Shown here piece by piece: positions 30,584-42,215 of a stretch of DNA of 64,000 nt. The stretch is from Symbiodinium natans (taxonomy: Eukaryota > Sar > Dinophyceae > Suessiales > Symbiodiniaceae): the NCBI GenBank assembly GCA_905221605.1, contig CAJNDS010002234.1, positions 136,501-200,500 on the forward strand, given 5' to 3'. The notes under the pieces were generated by a model that was not told the origin of the DNA, made no database searches, and was given only the letters and a program-made list of their open reading frames with translations. The translations under genes were made by a program, and so were the position numbers. Numbering within the stretch: the first letter of the stretch is position 1; every line of letters begins with the position of its first letter.

Positions 30584-32801
30584 GACATCTCCGAGCAAGA
30601 CCGGCCTGCTTCTTCAGGCGCGAGTCTCTCTCCGCAGCCCTCTCTGTCATTTGAAAGTGGAGGGAGCTTGCAGACAGAGGCCTGTTCCGATGCAGGTTTC
30701 GACCGCAGCAATGCCAGCATCTTTGCATCCGCAGCCTGCTCTCAGGCAGCAGAGGTGGAATCGGGATGTCACTATGTCATCTCTTTGTCTTCTGTGTCGG
30801 CAGCTTCTGGTAACCTCTGAAGCCTTCCTTGGTAGGCCGTGATGCGGGCAGCTTATGAGGAAGTCCTTCCCTCCCTTCAGTTCGAAGCTAGTCGCAGGCC
30901 CTCGGTTGTCTGTTCGGAAGCCGCGAAAGTTTGACATGCTTCGGTGGAGGATGCGGGCTTCTGACTGAATGCCAAAACCCCCGGCAGGCAAATGGAAATG
31001 GAGGCCAACGTGAGGGGCCTTCAGTTTTTGGTGGAGATGTCCACTGCAAGATATCGCCAGCGTTCCTGAACCCCCCCCCTTTCGAGTCTCTTGGTGTGCC
31101 GTGTTTCTCCGTGTTTTTGGTCACTCCCGAGGCCGCAGAGAGGCCTCAAACGGCCAACTCACAGGCCCCCGTAGTTTTGAGCTGACCTGATCACCCCCAC
31201 TGTGTGAGAGAATACAATAGAGTTCATGTGAAGTTGCCTTCCACTGTGGCACGCAGGCCGAGCGCGTGTCACTGAGTTCGTCGATGGCTGAAGACCTGGC
31301 TACGGACCTGGCTGCAGACACTGGGCTTAATTTTTAGGTGGGTAGTTTCCCTTCCAAGAGTCTCAGAGGAGGCTTGCATTAACCCAATATCGCTTAACAA
31401 ATAAGAAGAGGCTAGTAACAACAGCAACCACCCACCTGCAACTATCTTCTAGTAGTATACCTGGTGCCCCACGATCTGTCTGCAGCGATTCTCAGTTTCT
31501 GGCAGGAGCAGCTGGCTGCTGCCACGACTGCATCAGCAGGGCTTCCGGTGCAAGAAGCTCCGCCTCCGATCTCGGAGGCAGCGGCCAATGTTACCACTGG
31601 TGACTGCCCACATTGCACAGATGGGCACAGGCTGGTGACAAGCCCCGGTCAGAACGACCTCAGGCTCGCTTCTTCATCAGAGTGATCCAACATGAATCGT
31701 TGCCGTGCATTGGCCCTTTCACGCGTCTTGAGGCCGAACATGTCTCCCTGAATTCTCGAGCGGCCGATGAAATGGCGACGGAGATCGGGCTTGAAAAATT
31801 GGTAGAAGGGGCTGCAAGTACTCTTTGACTGCTTCCGTTCAGGTAGTGAATACCCAACTATGCTGCTTGAAAGTTGAAAGGAGCTCATAGCTGCGGCCAC
31901 AACTGCAGCTGCCCATTTGCCTCGCCGTCAGAACTCGGCATCCTTCCTGGACTCGGAGGCCAGAATGCCTGCGGGTGACACATTGAGAGCGCCCGAAACC
32001 CCAGCCACAGAGAGGCCATGGCGTGGAGGGTGGGTTTTTGCTGGCATCCGCTGGCACCCTCGCACAGGCGGAGGAAAATCAGGTCGCCCTGCCCGACGTT
32101 CTCATCCACAAGGCCAGGAGTCTGCACTGCGCCAGCTTGTTGACCAAGCCCTGAAGTGGGTTGGTGCGTCGGGGGGGGGGAAACAACAGGTAGCAGCCAG
32201 GTGAGAAAACAAAGAAAGAGCCACAAGTGGCTGGCAGCGTTCGCTCGATTTTCATTCTCGGCTCGTGGCTTTCCCGTTTGCTCGTACCGGCGCATGCACC
32301 CGCGAGTTCGGAATGTTCTCCCACTCTGTTTTGTTCTGCGTGGGGCCTCGAAGCAGGCAAAGGACATGCAAGCTGATAAATACAAACATGGTGCATGCGG
32401 CAGCCAAAGGCATGAGATCCTCCCGTGGCGCTTTGCAAAACCCTGCCGGTGCTGTGCACTCAATGATTTCATCATTGGATCGTTGCTCTCCACCTCGACA
32501 GGAGCCATCCGAACTTGGCGCATCCGTGGCCAGTGAAGAGGAGCTTGCCATCCACGCCGCACGTTTGCGGAGCCACAGAGTCAGCCCGAAACTCTGCAGC
32601 CACGTCGCATGTTCCTGAGGAGCAGCGGCGTCTCTCTGGCATGAGCGAGAAGGTGGTTCACCGAATGGTGGCTTGCCCGAAACAGCAGGGAGGAGCAGTT
32701 TCCACAGCACATGGTACCATCATGCGCCGTCGGCGCCTGCCTGACATGCGCATCAGGTGGATGAAGTCCTCCAGATGCCTTCTCTAGATGACATGATGCA
32801 G
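30584..32801 (+). CDS. Exon array A of a repeated microexon gene
   Basis: Modules, each after AG: 30584-30617 (34 nt, DISEQDRPASS, GC donor); 30696-30754 (59 nt, FDRSNASIFASAACSQAAE, GT); 30836-30897 (62 nt, AVMRAAYEEVLPSLQ, GC); from 31257 (AERVSLSSSMAEDLATDL); 31506-31577 (72 nt, EQLAAATTASAG, GC); from 31733 (AEHVSLNSRAADEMATEIG); 31881-31958 (78 nt, ELIAAATTAAAH, GC); 32068-32112 (45 nt, AEENQVALPDVLIHK, GC); from 32502 (EPSELGASVASEEEL); 32620-32688 (69 nt, EQRRLSGMSEKVVHRMV); 32757-32801 (45 nt, VDEVLQMPSLDDMMQ, GC). The AERVSL and AAATT modules occur twice here. Order matches arrays B, C and D. Ser/Ala/Glu-rich; no known domain. Confidence 0.6.
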
Positions 32802-33426
32802 GCCTTGCATTCGATTTCCCAGAGCAATCACCGAAGCCAAAAAGCCAAAAAGCCCTTTAAAAACTGCAATTCCTGGGACCCAACCTAGTTCCCTACCAGC
32901 ACCGGAAGCTCCGACCCTGGGTCTCTTTCCTCGCTAGGCGGCAGAGAGCGTGGCTGGTGCTTCTAGGAGGTGCTGCGAGGGGTGCAATGCTATTTGGGTC
33001 CTTTTTTGGGGTGCCCTAAATAAGAGGGGGCAGCCTTATAACAAGGACCCCCAAAAGGACCATAATTTAGGGGAATTCACCATATTGGTTTTGGGGGTTT
33101 CAGGTGGCGAGTGTTTTTGTTTGTCTCGTGTGCATGCGTGGCACACCCATGCCCGCACGGGCAGGCTTTAGAGTCCTTAGCAGCAGGGGCCCTGACGCTC
33201 ACAGACAGGACTCAGACAGGACTCAGGCCAACGAAGACGCCGCTCTGAGCATAGAAAACGGTTTGCATTTGCCTTCCCCATGTTGGCAACACAGAGCTGG
33301 CATTCATGGTAGCGGGTGTGAGTGTTCGGGCTGTTCTGAAATTTGAGGTGTTCCCTGTGAAATTCAGCCACCTTGTTGACAGCTGAGTTGTTCCAGAATC
33401 AGGATGGGCCAATGTTCACAAGTACC

Positions 33427-33492
33427 CCTAAACCCCAACCCTAAACCCTAAACCCTAAACCCCCCTAAACCCTAAACCCTAAACCCTAAACC
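33427..33492 (+). repeat. Interstitial telomere-like array
   Basis: About nine CCCTAAA units, directly upstream of a short open segment reading LINGLRSLMEALQLWHPKE (33,498-33,554). That segment resembles LVEDVQLRHAQQPGA at about 51,318 and may be the first module of arrays B and D. Confidence 0.9.
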
Positions 33493-33967
33493 CATTTGAT
33501 CAATGGACTGCGTAGCCTTATGGAGGCCCTCCAGCTTTGGCACCCCAAAGAGCGCTCGGCCTAGATCACGGGAGAGAAGTCGCTGGTGCATGATGTGCTT
33601 TCGGAGAGTGCCCGAGCATGAGTACTCGTTCATGGCACCCAAGAATAGGGCACAATTTATAGTTAAGATGCCTGCACCTGCACAGAGTCCTGCGGTTCCT
33701 ACAACTCCTGTAGCTGGGGGCAGGACGTTTGAAGGGTGGTCACAGGCATGAGCTTCTAGGCATTGAGCCTGCTGCTTTTCTTTAAGCTGAACACACGTTC
33801 ACCCGTCTCTTTCAAAAGTACGCGAATTCCAAGAGAGGAGGGCAGTCCCATAAAGCCCAAAGCCCCAAAAGCCCTAGGTTCCAAACCCCAGAAGACCTTC
33901 GAACCCCAAACCCCATGCACCCCATATGCACCCAAAGAATCTAGAAACCCCATCATAGGACTCCCAG

Positions 33968-34046
33968 AAACCCTAAACCCGAAACCCTAAACCCTACACC
34001 CTAAACCCTAAACCCTAAACCCTGAACCCTAAACCCTAAACCCTAA
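33968..34046 (+). repeat. Interstitial telomere-like array
   Basis: CCCTAAA heptamers ending 26 bases before the 80-nt exon of array B; a G-rich TTTCGGG run follows that exon at about 34,168-34,198. Confidence 0.9.
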
Positions 34047-34072
34047 GATTCGAAGCCCAAGCCCTTTCCGAG

Positions 34073-36663
34073 GCATCGGCTCCGTGGGCATCTCGCTGGC
34101 CTCGGAGGCGGCAAGGCTTGGGGCGGCGGCCGCTGCCGAGGTGCTTGGAGAGGCAAAAGCCCGCAGCAGGTTTCGGGTTTCGGGTTTCGGGGGTTTTAGG
34201 AACCCTTTTTGCGTGGAGCGGGGCACGGGGGTGGTTCCAAGCGGACTTTGGAAGTTTGTGCAGCTTGTGCAGCTTGTTTTGCGTACCAGGGCTACGCGGG
34301 GTTGCTTAAGGTTTCCTGTGCACCGTCAGCAATCGGGCCGCCGAACGTCGCTTGCGAGTTATCTTTGTGCAGACTGGTTGAACTGAACTGCAAAGCTGCA
34401 AGGGCTACTCTGTGGCAGCTATGCGCATGAGTCTAATTTTTTGTGCTTTTGGCGTGCAGCTTCCTTTAAGCAGCAGCTTCCAATGCAGTCTGCCTGCAGG
34501 CCACCCTGCGAGCCGCTGGTGCAGCTGTCCGCCAGGCTATGCCTGGGATGCCGGGGACTCGGTCTGGCAAGAAGAGAGTTCGCCCTGTCCTGTGAGGATG
34601 CTGAGCAAGATCGACCTGTTTCTTCAGGCTTGTTAGGGTGATTTGCAGGTGATCCATTGCTGTGCTTTTTCCTGATGAGTGAAAAAAGTCTCTTGTCCCA
34701 ACACAGGCTTCGACCGAAGCGGTACCAGCATCTTTGCATCGGCAGCTTGCTCCGAAGCAGCCGAGGCAGTCTCAAGAGGTTGTCCAGCTCGACAATTTTG
34801 AATTCCCGTTGTTGCGTCTTGAGCTTTCGCGGGTTAATGGAGAGGCCATGATGCAAGCCGCTTACAAGGAAGTCGCGGCCTCCCTCCAGCTCGAGCCCAC
34901 GAGGCAGGGACTCCATTCTGCCGCTGGATTGCCGGGGAAGATGCCCTCAACAGGCAGATGAAAGAAGCGGGCGTCAGGAACTTAATTTGTGGCTGGCTGC
35001 ATGGCTAGAGACTTCAGGTGACTCCAGGTCAGGCATGTCGATCGAGTTGAGGGTGTCCCCCTGACATGGCCGATGCAGCCGAGCATGCCCAGGCCGCGAA
35101 GCCACAGTCGGCAGCCCCTGAGGCGGTTTTTTGTTTGTTCTTCGTTCTCTTTGTGCGGTTTTCGCGTGGCCCGTGCTTGTCTTTGCATGTTGGCATCCTT
35201 TGCCTGCGGAAGGCAGCGAAGGCAGTGAAGGCAGTGCGAGAATCAATGGAGGCTGGGAGCTTCCAAGTCGCCAGGGCATCGTAGTGGCAACGGAGTCGCC
35301 ACCCTAAACCCTAAAACCTAAACCTTAAACCCTTAGCCCTAAACCCTAAACCCTAAACCCTAAACCCTAAACCCTAAACCCTAAACTGACGCAGGCCGGT
35401 GGCAAGCCTCAGTCGGCGAAGTCCGAGGCCATCCTCAGATTTCATTTTGCCTTTCTCGAGCGTCCGATGCACTCGCACACTCCTGCGCCCCAGAACTTTT
35501 CAAATCCCCGAATCCCGAAAGCTACTCCTAAACCCCTAAACCCTTGATTCTGAAACTCCAACTCTAGACCATTCTAAACCCCTCAGCCCTCCATACAGCC
35601 CTCAATGGCTTCACCCACCGTCGAAGGCCGACCGTGTCTCCGTGAGCTCTTCAGCGGGGGATGACCTGGCTGCGGAGCTTTGGGCTTGCAAAGCCAGTCT
35701 AGGGGTTTAGGGTCCAGGGTTCAGGGCTTAGGGTTTAGGGTTTATGAGTGGGGGGGGGGGCCTCAAGCAGTGTGAAGGGATGGCTGGGGATTAGGAGATG
35801 TTTAGAATTCTACCCTGGACCCTCCCCTGCCCCCAAGTTCCCTAGGATTTTGGGGATTCTTCCCCTGTTGTGAGGTTTCTCTTGGGTTTCGTAGGGAAGC
35901 TAGTCAGTCCCTTCGCCAAGTCTATCTAAGTCTGTTTGAATCCGTTTCTGTTTCTCTGTTTCGCTCGAAGGAGGTTCTGGCAGCTGCTACAACAAAAGCT
36001 GCCCAGCTGCCACGCCAGACCTCTGCATCTCTTCTTGTGTCCTTTGTGTCGGAGGCCAGGGGGTCAATGATGGTCTCGTCCAGTGGAGTGAGCATTGTGA
36101 GCTGTGAGGTGGTTTGAAACATGTAGACGTAGCGGGCATTAGCCCTAGCCGCTAGCCGCTAGCCAGCATTACCGGATCATCGTCAATGCAAGAGCAGTGT
36201 CTCACAAGATGCTTTTCCTGGGGAATGGTGCACGCGGGTGAGCGATTCTGCGCAGGGGGAAGATGCTGGTGTCGCCCTGCAAGACGTTCCTGCCGACAAG
36301 GTCGAATGCCACAGCTGGAGAGGCTAGAAAGCTTGTGATCCCAAATCTGGCGCCACAGGAGCCATCCGAATTGACCAGTGCCAGATCGGTGGGCAGCGAG
36401 GACCATGATCCACCGTTGCAGAGCCCTTGTGCTCAGTAGCAACCCAAATTTCAAAGCTCTACTCGACGCTGCTGCCTCGAATCGCAACAAAAACCGAGTG
36501 ACTCCTGAGGAGCGGCGACACATTCGTGGTGTGAGCGAAGCAGTGGTCCACCGAATGGCGGCCCACCAGCATCAGGGAAGTGCTTCAACGGGATTCGGCG
36601 TTGGTTCTTGCAGTGCAGGTGGATGAAGTTCTCCAGACGCCTTCCCTGGATGGTACAGTGCAG
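34073..36663 (+). CDS. Exon array B of the repeated microexon gene
   Basis: Modules: 34073-34152 (80 nt, ...LASEAARLGAAAAAEVLGE, GC donor); 34500-34535 (36 nt, ATLRAAGAAVRQ, GC); 34597-34627 (31 nt, DAEQDRPVSS, GC); 34707-34765 (59 nt, FDRSGTSIFASAACSEAAE, GC); 34845-34903 (59 nt, AMMQAAYKEVAASLQ, GC); from 35395 (AGGKPQSAKSEAIL); from 35627 (ADRVSVSSSAGDDLAAEL); 35971-36054 (84 nt, EVLAAATTKAAQLP, GC); 36256-36300 (45 nt, GEDAGVALQDVPADK, GT); from 36359 (EPSELTSARSVGSED); 36510-36575 (66 nt, ERRHIRGVSEAVVHRMA); 36619-36663 (45 nt, VDEVLQTPSLDGTVQ, GC). This is the cleanest copy, with single instances of each module. Exons of fixed length recur in array D with identical edges. Confidence 0.65.
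35303..35386 (+). repeat. Interstitial telomere-like array
   Basis: CCCTAAA units ending just before the acceptor GACGCAG of the open segment starting at 35,395. Confidence 0.9.
35703..35745 (+). repeat. G-rich telomere-like array
   Basis: TTTAGGG-type units following the AERVSL-type exon at 35,627, whose upstream flank (35,520-35,550) has CCCTAAA units. Confidence 0.85.
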
Positions 36664-36936
36664 GCCTTCTCCTGGAGACTCCGCATGGACATGGGGGGTT
36701 TGCGAAAACAAGGGAGGCCCAGAATGGACCCTCAAATAGTAGGATCCAGGAAGATACCCTTATTTTCGGACACCCCCCCCCCCCCACATGCTGTCAATGA
36801 TCTGTGAAAGGGTTCAAGCAGTGAGGTGGCAAGCGCGACATCCTCAGGAGGGGCGCAGGCCGGACTCTACATTTTGTGCCCGCAACCCCAGAAGTTGTAG
36901 ATTCCTCTGTTGCTGCTGTATTAGGTGGGGGCCGCC

Positions 36937-37037
36937 CTAAACCCTCAACCCTCAACCCTAAACCCTAAACCCTAAACCCTAAACCCTAAGCCCTAAGCCC
37001 TAAGCCCTAAGCCCTAAGCCCTAAACCCTAAACCCTG
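36937..37037 (+). repeat. Interstitial telomere-like array, CCCTAAA and CCCTAAG
   Basis: Heptamers with a homogenised block of CCCTAAG variants in the middle, showing that variant units spread locally by slippage or conversion. Confidence 0.9.
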
Positions 37038-37139
37038 ACCCCACTTGAGAAAGCCCTGATGAGCAGCAGAGAGCTCGTGCGTGGCGAGGCTGTCGAGAGT
37101 GCCGCGACGGGTTCCAGGAGGCTCAGAGCCGCTGTAGAC

Positions 37140-37400
37140 TTTGATCTAATACTATAATAGGAATAGTAGAAATTATATAGTATATTATAATAGGAATAAT
37201 AGCAATAATAGTAATAATAGTAATAAAAGTAATAATAGTAATAAAAGTAATAATAGTAAAAATAGTAATAATAGTAATAATAGTAATAATAGTAATAATA
37301 GTTTTAATAGTACTAATAGTAATAATGGTAATAATAGTAATAAGAGTTATAATGGTATATGCAATATTGTATAGTATACTATAATATTGTATTATACGAT
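37140..37400. repeat. (AATAGT)n microsatellite
   Basis: AT-rich hexamer/trinucleotide repeat of about 260 bp with variants (AATAAAAGT). No coding potential. Confidence 0.95.
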
Positions 37401-37403
37401 TCC

Positions 37404-39120
37404 ATTATTCATTTTTACACGATCCGATTACTACTTTATTATATGAGAATGCAATATTATGATACTGATGCTCCATAATAGCAACCCCTATAGCTCGATG
37501 CCCCCAAACCCCATTGAACCCCAAAGGCCCCGAAAGAACCGCCGGAAGTGATTCGGAAGGCCCTCCGGTTTCGGTCTGCCTGAGAGCTTTGAGCCCAGAG
37601 GATGGAAAGCAAGAGTTTTTTTGGACGACCCAACAGTTCGCTCGCAAGGTTTATGGGGTTTGGGGTTCGGGGCCTAGATTTTACATGGGTTTGGGGCCTC
37701 GTGGGGTTTGTAGGTTGAGGGCTTCGTGCAGCAAATGTTTAATGCTGCTATGAATTGTCGGAGACGCTGTCTGCCCGTAGCCTTTGAGGAGTTTGCAAGC
37801 TGCAAGCCCCACATGTTCGCATGCACCGCCAACAGTGCAGCATCAGAGTATCATGGCTTTTGCACCGTGCCGTCGGCAATCCACACAGTGTCTGCAAACC
37901 CAGACCCCAGTTCGATACTCCCAAAACTCTCATTGATGCAAGCCACCCTCTGCTCCAAAACCCTACATCCTCAACTTTAGGCCCCTCACTTTGGCCAAGG
38001 CATTGGCTCGGTGGGGTCGGAGGAGGCGGCGCTTGCCTAAGCACCATGTTGCGTGATTGTTAATGCTAAGCCCCAAACCTGCAGTTACAGTCGTCAGTTC
38101 TCCCCGCGCCTGATAAGCTCCTCCCAAGCCCTGGCCATTGAACCCCAAATCCCTAAGCCCCTAAGCCCGAAGCCCCTAAGCCCCGAAGCCCGAAGCCCCC
38201 AGTCCCAAGGCAAGGATCGGGGCAGCTGCGGCTGCTGGGCTTCTGGGGGAGGCAGGGAATGACTTGGGGGCGGGAGTTAGGGTTTCTGTTATGTAATGCA
38301 TCTCAGGGTCAAAAGTTGGCAATCCAATCCTTACCCGCCCCAAAACAACAAAAGAGGAAGAACGAAAAAAGTGAAAGAGAGGATCCCCCCCCCAAAGAAC
38401 AGGATCCGCATGTTAAGGGTCGGGGTACAAAGAAGCCATAGACAACACCTGTCAAAGACCATTGTGGGGTTGTTGCAAGTCAAGGCCTGGGTTTGCGGGT
38501 TTAGACTTCTGAATTCCATTCTCCTTCACAACTCTCGTTGGTCGTTGTGCGATGGCAAGCTTCGTCCACTTGTCCCTAGCACCCGAAAGCCAAAAAGCCT
38601 CAACACGGCCTCAAACACTTTTGAACCCCTTGTTCTGAATCAGGATCCCAGGGTCCCCCTATGGGTAAGTTTCACAAGACCCCACTAGCAAAACCCGATT
38701 ACTGAGCCAAAGCTCTAAGCGACAGAATGCTTCGTCAAGGCCCTAAATCCTTTAAGCCCGAACCCAAGACGATGTCCAGGTAACCGACTTCGCCCCCTCT
38801 GGGCCTGCCTCCGTGAGAACCGCAGCGAGCTGGGAGGCGGGAAGTGCACCTGGCTTCTTCGGGTTTCGCCCTAAGCCCTCAGCCCGCAAGCGCTGCACCC
38901 TGTCACAACGCCTTGTCGTGCAGGAACGCATCACCACGGAAGTTGCCGGAGATCTTTTGCCAGACACGCCCGGGCACCTGTGTCAGTATGATTTAATGGA
39001 AGCGTGCGGGTTGCTCGCAGCAGCCTTCTGGCAGTTCAGGAAGCAAAGGGAAAAAAGAAGCAACAGTAAGCGAATAAACAGCATAAATCTGCAGATATGA
39101 TGTATAATGAAAACACAACA
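37404..39120. other. Candidate exons between arrays B and C
   Basis: Open stretches with exon-like composition: about 37,725-37,860 (FEEFASCKPHMFACTANSA) and about 38,782-39,000 after ATGTCCAG (VTDFAPSGPASVRTAASWEA, then TTEVAGDLLPDTPGHLCQYD). None has a second copy in the window to fix its edges. Degenerate CCCTAAG/CCCGAAG repeats lie at 38,150-38,205. Confidence 0.3.
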
Positions 39121-39150
39121 GAATATCAAGTAACTTAATCTACTATAATG

Positions 39151-39230
39151 CAGCATAATTCAGCATAATTCAGCATAATTCAGTATAATTCAGTATAATT
39201 CAGTATAATTCAGTATAGTTCAGTATAATA
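39151..39230. repeat. Tandem 10-mer repeat
   Basis: Eight head-to-tail copies of CAGCATAATT or CAGTATAATT. The first three have GC, the rest GT at positions 3-4, so the array has two homogenised halves. Confidence 0.95.
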
Positions 39231-39368
39231 CACACTGTACAAAGGAAGCGAACTCCCGCTCTGGAGCTCAGGCACGATCAAGGGAAGCTCGCGGAGCGGC
39301 AGTCTCAGGTCCCGAAGATGCTGGGCTGGGCGATGGCCCAAAGCAGCAGCCCCAAACCCGAATATCCC

Positions 39369-39522
39369 TAGACCCTGAACCCTAAACCCTAAACCCTAAA
39401 CCCTAAACCCTAAACCCTAAACCCTAAACCCTGAACCCTGAACCCTAAACCCTAAACCCTAAACGCTAAACCCTAAACCCTAAACCCTAAACCCTAAACC
39501 GAAAACCCCAAACCCTAAACCC
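39369..39522 (+). repeat. Interstitial telomere-like array
   Basis: About 21 heptamers, mostly CCCTAAA with occasional CCCTGAA. Followed by an exon-like open stretch and then a G-rich array at 39,699. Confidence 0.95.
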
Positions 39523-39570
39523 CATAATGTCCACCAGAAAGCATGGCATGGCAGGGGGAAGGAGTCTGCA

Positions 39571-39690
39571 GGGGAAGTACAAACTCTCTGCACGTGAGCA
39601 GTTCTGGCTCAGACGTTTGGTGTTTGAGCGCGCTTTGGTTGCTTGTCTTTTTGGAGCCGGTGCCATTTGTCGGCGTCTTAGCTGTGCCCC
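39571..39690 (+). CDS. Candidate exon bracketed by telomere-like arrays
   Basis: After TCTGCAG the frame reads GKYKLSAREQFWLRRLVFER and continues ALVACLFGAGAICRRL before a stop. Composition is protein-like (basic and hydrophobic alternation) but no domain is recognised and there is no second copy. C-rich array upstream, G-rich array downstream. Confidence 0.35.
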
Positions 39691-39698
39691 TGGCTCTT

Positions 39699-39760
39699 AG
39701 GGTCTAGGGTTTAGGGTTTAGGGGTTAGGGTTTAGGGTTTAGGGTTTAGGGTTAGGGTTG
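39699..39760 (+). repeat. G-rich telomere-like array
   Basis: TTTAGGG units in the opposite orientation to the 39,369-39,522 array. Confidence 0.9.
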
Positions 39761-40480
39761 ATCTTGGAGAGCAGTACTTGTTGGAATGGGGGACATCGCG
39801 GCGACTGCCAGACGTAGGTCTGACAAGAGCAAGGGTGTAATCCTAGTGTAAAGAAGGTCCAGGCGAGGACGAGCAGCAATTTTCGTTGAGCGTCTGCAGT
39901 GAGGAATACGGCTGGCAGGTCAAAGCCCTCGTGCGCATGTGTGTTCCGTGTTCAGGAAGACCATGGTTCCCTCCACCGACATCCTGGAGCACCTTGGCCG
40001 ACATCATGACATGTGATAGCAATCCTCTGCCTGCCATGGAGAGCGGACATCAGAAGCCGTCGTGGTCCACGGAAACGCCTGTAGCCTGAGAGCGAGGTTT
40101 CGTTTCGAGAGTCCGCCGTTCGCGCCCTTTCCCAGGCAGCAGCCAACGACCAGTCGCATCTCAGCCGATGTGGAGGCGCGACTTCACGGAGTCCCCCAAA
40201 CACCCCTCCAGCCATGAGCTCAATGTCTAGGGTTTCGGGCTTCAGGATCGGTATGGATCAGTTTTAGAGGCTGCCCGAAACGGCTTACCCTGACCCCCAA
40301 CAAGCCCTAAACTTGACCTCCGAAACCCCCAAAACTCGGGACGGGGGTGCTTTGAAAGGCAGCCAAGCACCAGTTCGAGCGCTGCGAAAGCTCGGCCAGC
40401 ACGGAAGTGACGTCAGAGAGGCCCGGAGGTGTTTTGCACCCAGAATTGAATTGTTTAGGGTTGAGGGTTTTTCTGGGTAC

Positions 40481-40711
40481 CACCCTAAACCCCTAAACCC
40501 CTAAACCCCATAAACCCCTAAACCCCTAAACCCCTAAACCCCTAAACCCCTAAACCCCTCAACCCCTAAACCCTAAACCCCTAAACCCCTCAACCCCTAA
40601 ACCCCGAAACCCCTAAACCCCTCAACCCCTAAACCCCTAAACCCCTAAACCCCTAAACCCCTCAACCCCTAAACCCCTAAACCCCTAAACCCCTAAACCC
40701 CTAAACCCTCA
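40481..40711 (+). repeat. 8-mer telomere-like array (CCCCTAAA)n
   Basis: About 29 units of an 8-mer with CCCCTCAA variants. Precedes a short open stretch FSSDSSCEPEEPEAG (about 40,758-40,803) that is flanked downstream by the G-rich array at 40,842. Confidence 0.95.
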
Positions 40712-40841
40712 ATCCGAGACCTCCTTGGGTGGCCTCGGAGCTCTGCAGGTTCCCGCGCTTCAGCTCTGACAGCTCCTGCGAGCCGGAGGAGCCAGAGGCC
40801 GGGCCTGGGGTTCTCAGAGACCGCAGTTGTGGGCACAAGAA

Positions 40842-40960
40842 TAGGGTTTAGGGTTTCGGGTTTAGGGTTTAGGGTTTAGGGGTTTAGGGGTTTAGGGTTT
40901 AGGGTTTAGGGTTTAGGGTTTAGGGTTTAGGGTTTAGGGTTTAGGGTTTAGGGTTTAGGC
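40842..40960 (+). repeat. G-rich telomere-like array (TTTAGGG)n
   Basis: About 17 units, complementary in orientation to the preceding C-rich array. Confidence 0.95.
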
Positions 40961-40969
40961 ACGCCACTC

Positions 40970-42215
40970 CTTGCCACTGGCACAGTGGCGCGGTACGAGC
41001 TGTTGGCCTTGTGGTCCAAGAGAAGTGGTGGAAACGACCGGCAGAAGTCCAGACAGGGCCCGTTGAGGGGGCCTGCGCGTCACCAGTTTGTGGCAGGGGC
41101 AGCCAGGCCCAATGCTGCCCTGGTTTGTGCGGCTGGTAGTGCTAGGTTCGAGGAGAATGTTCGGAGAATGTTCGGAGGACGCTCACAACGTAGATGAATG
41201 CTGGTTGAGATCCGGGCATCGCCCGCTCCTTCTGCAAGATGGCTCGGGTTGCAAGCCTTCGGGCCATGCCCGCGTATCGATGAGGCAAGCCCATGAAGGC
41301 GCACACCCAAGAGAGGCCGTGCTGCCCAGGCAGTGTTTCATACTGAGTATGCTGCGATGCTGTGATTGGGGCTAACGGGCGGAAATTGCCCTAGGTTGGA
41401 ACTCTTTGCCTTTGTAGACAACTCTCGTTTGCAAGCACATGTGGTCAGAGAGTGGACATTAGCAAGATGGGGGCATCATCCACTCGCTGATGCCAGAAGC
41501 GCCTGCCATGTTTCAACGGGGAGATTGCATGCCTCTGTGGCCATATGGAGCAAGCTTGTCTGCATGCTCTGCGTTACTTTGACGAGTGGAGGGGGATTTG
41601 GGTGCGCCGCTTGCCGCCTTTCGTGCGAGCATCAGTGCGCAGTCTCTCAGACGTTGCGTTCTTGCAATTGTGCTGATTATTCCTGTTATTCATGCCGCCC
41701 AGAATCACTTCTGGCGATGGTTTTCACACGCATTGCAATGTATGTCGCACATAACGCTCCCTGCTTTTGAGTCTTTGGTCTTTCGCGTTGGGTGTCTATC
41801 CCAATAGTCTGGCACTCTGTTTCACCTGTATATATTCTACATCCATATACTTTTTGTTAAATGAAGACCGTGGACGCTTGTTTCAGGACTCTTGCTTGGA
41901 ATGTCCTGCCTCAGGTGTCGCAGGCAGAGCGCAAGAAGCTCGAGCACGAGGCTCCGGAGGGTGTAGCTGCCGCGCGGATGTTTTCCTGAGGATAATCCCC
42001 GAGGATCTCCGACCCTGGTTGGACAGCTGGAGCAAGTTTGAGAACCGGAGGGCTTCTTCCCCACAGGGGAAGCTCCAAGCCCTAACAAACCCATCATAGA
42101 GACCATCTGCCCCAGGAACATGGTGACGAGAAGGCCGAGCTCTTCCGTGAGTTCCGCGCCACACCCGTAGCAGGGCTGCATTACCGGATGCCGGCAGCCA
42201 TACCCAGTTGTTGCC
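40970..42215 (+). other. Candidate exons, function unknown
   Basis: Open exon-like stretches: after CACCAG near 41,083 (FVAGAARPNAALVCAAGSAR); after TTTCAG near 41,887 (TLAWNVLPQVSQAERKKLEH, then EAPEGVAAARMF); after CCCCAG near 42,116 (EHGDEKAELFREFRATPVAG). The last two are charged and helix-like. No copies elsewhere, so edges are unconfirmed. Confidence 0.3.

Noticed and set aside
30694-30760. Alternative frame of the FDRS exon (VSTAAMPASLHPQ)
   Set aside because: It also recurs in the three copies, but only the FDRS frame joins in phase with the preceding 31/34-nt exon and ends in phase 0 at the shared donor.
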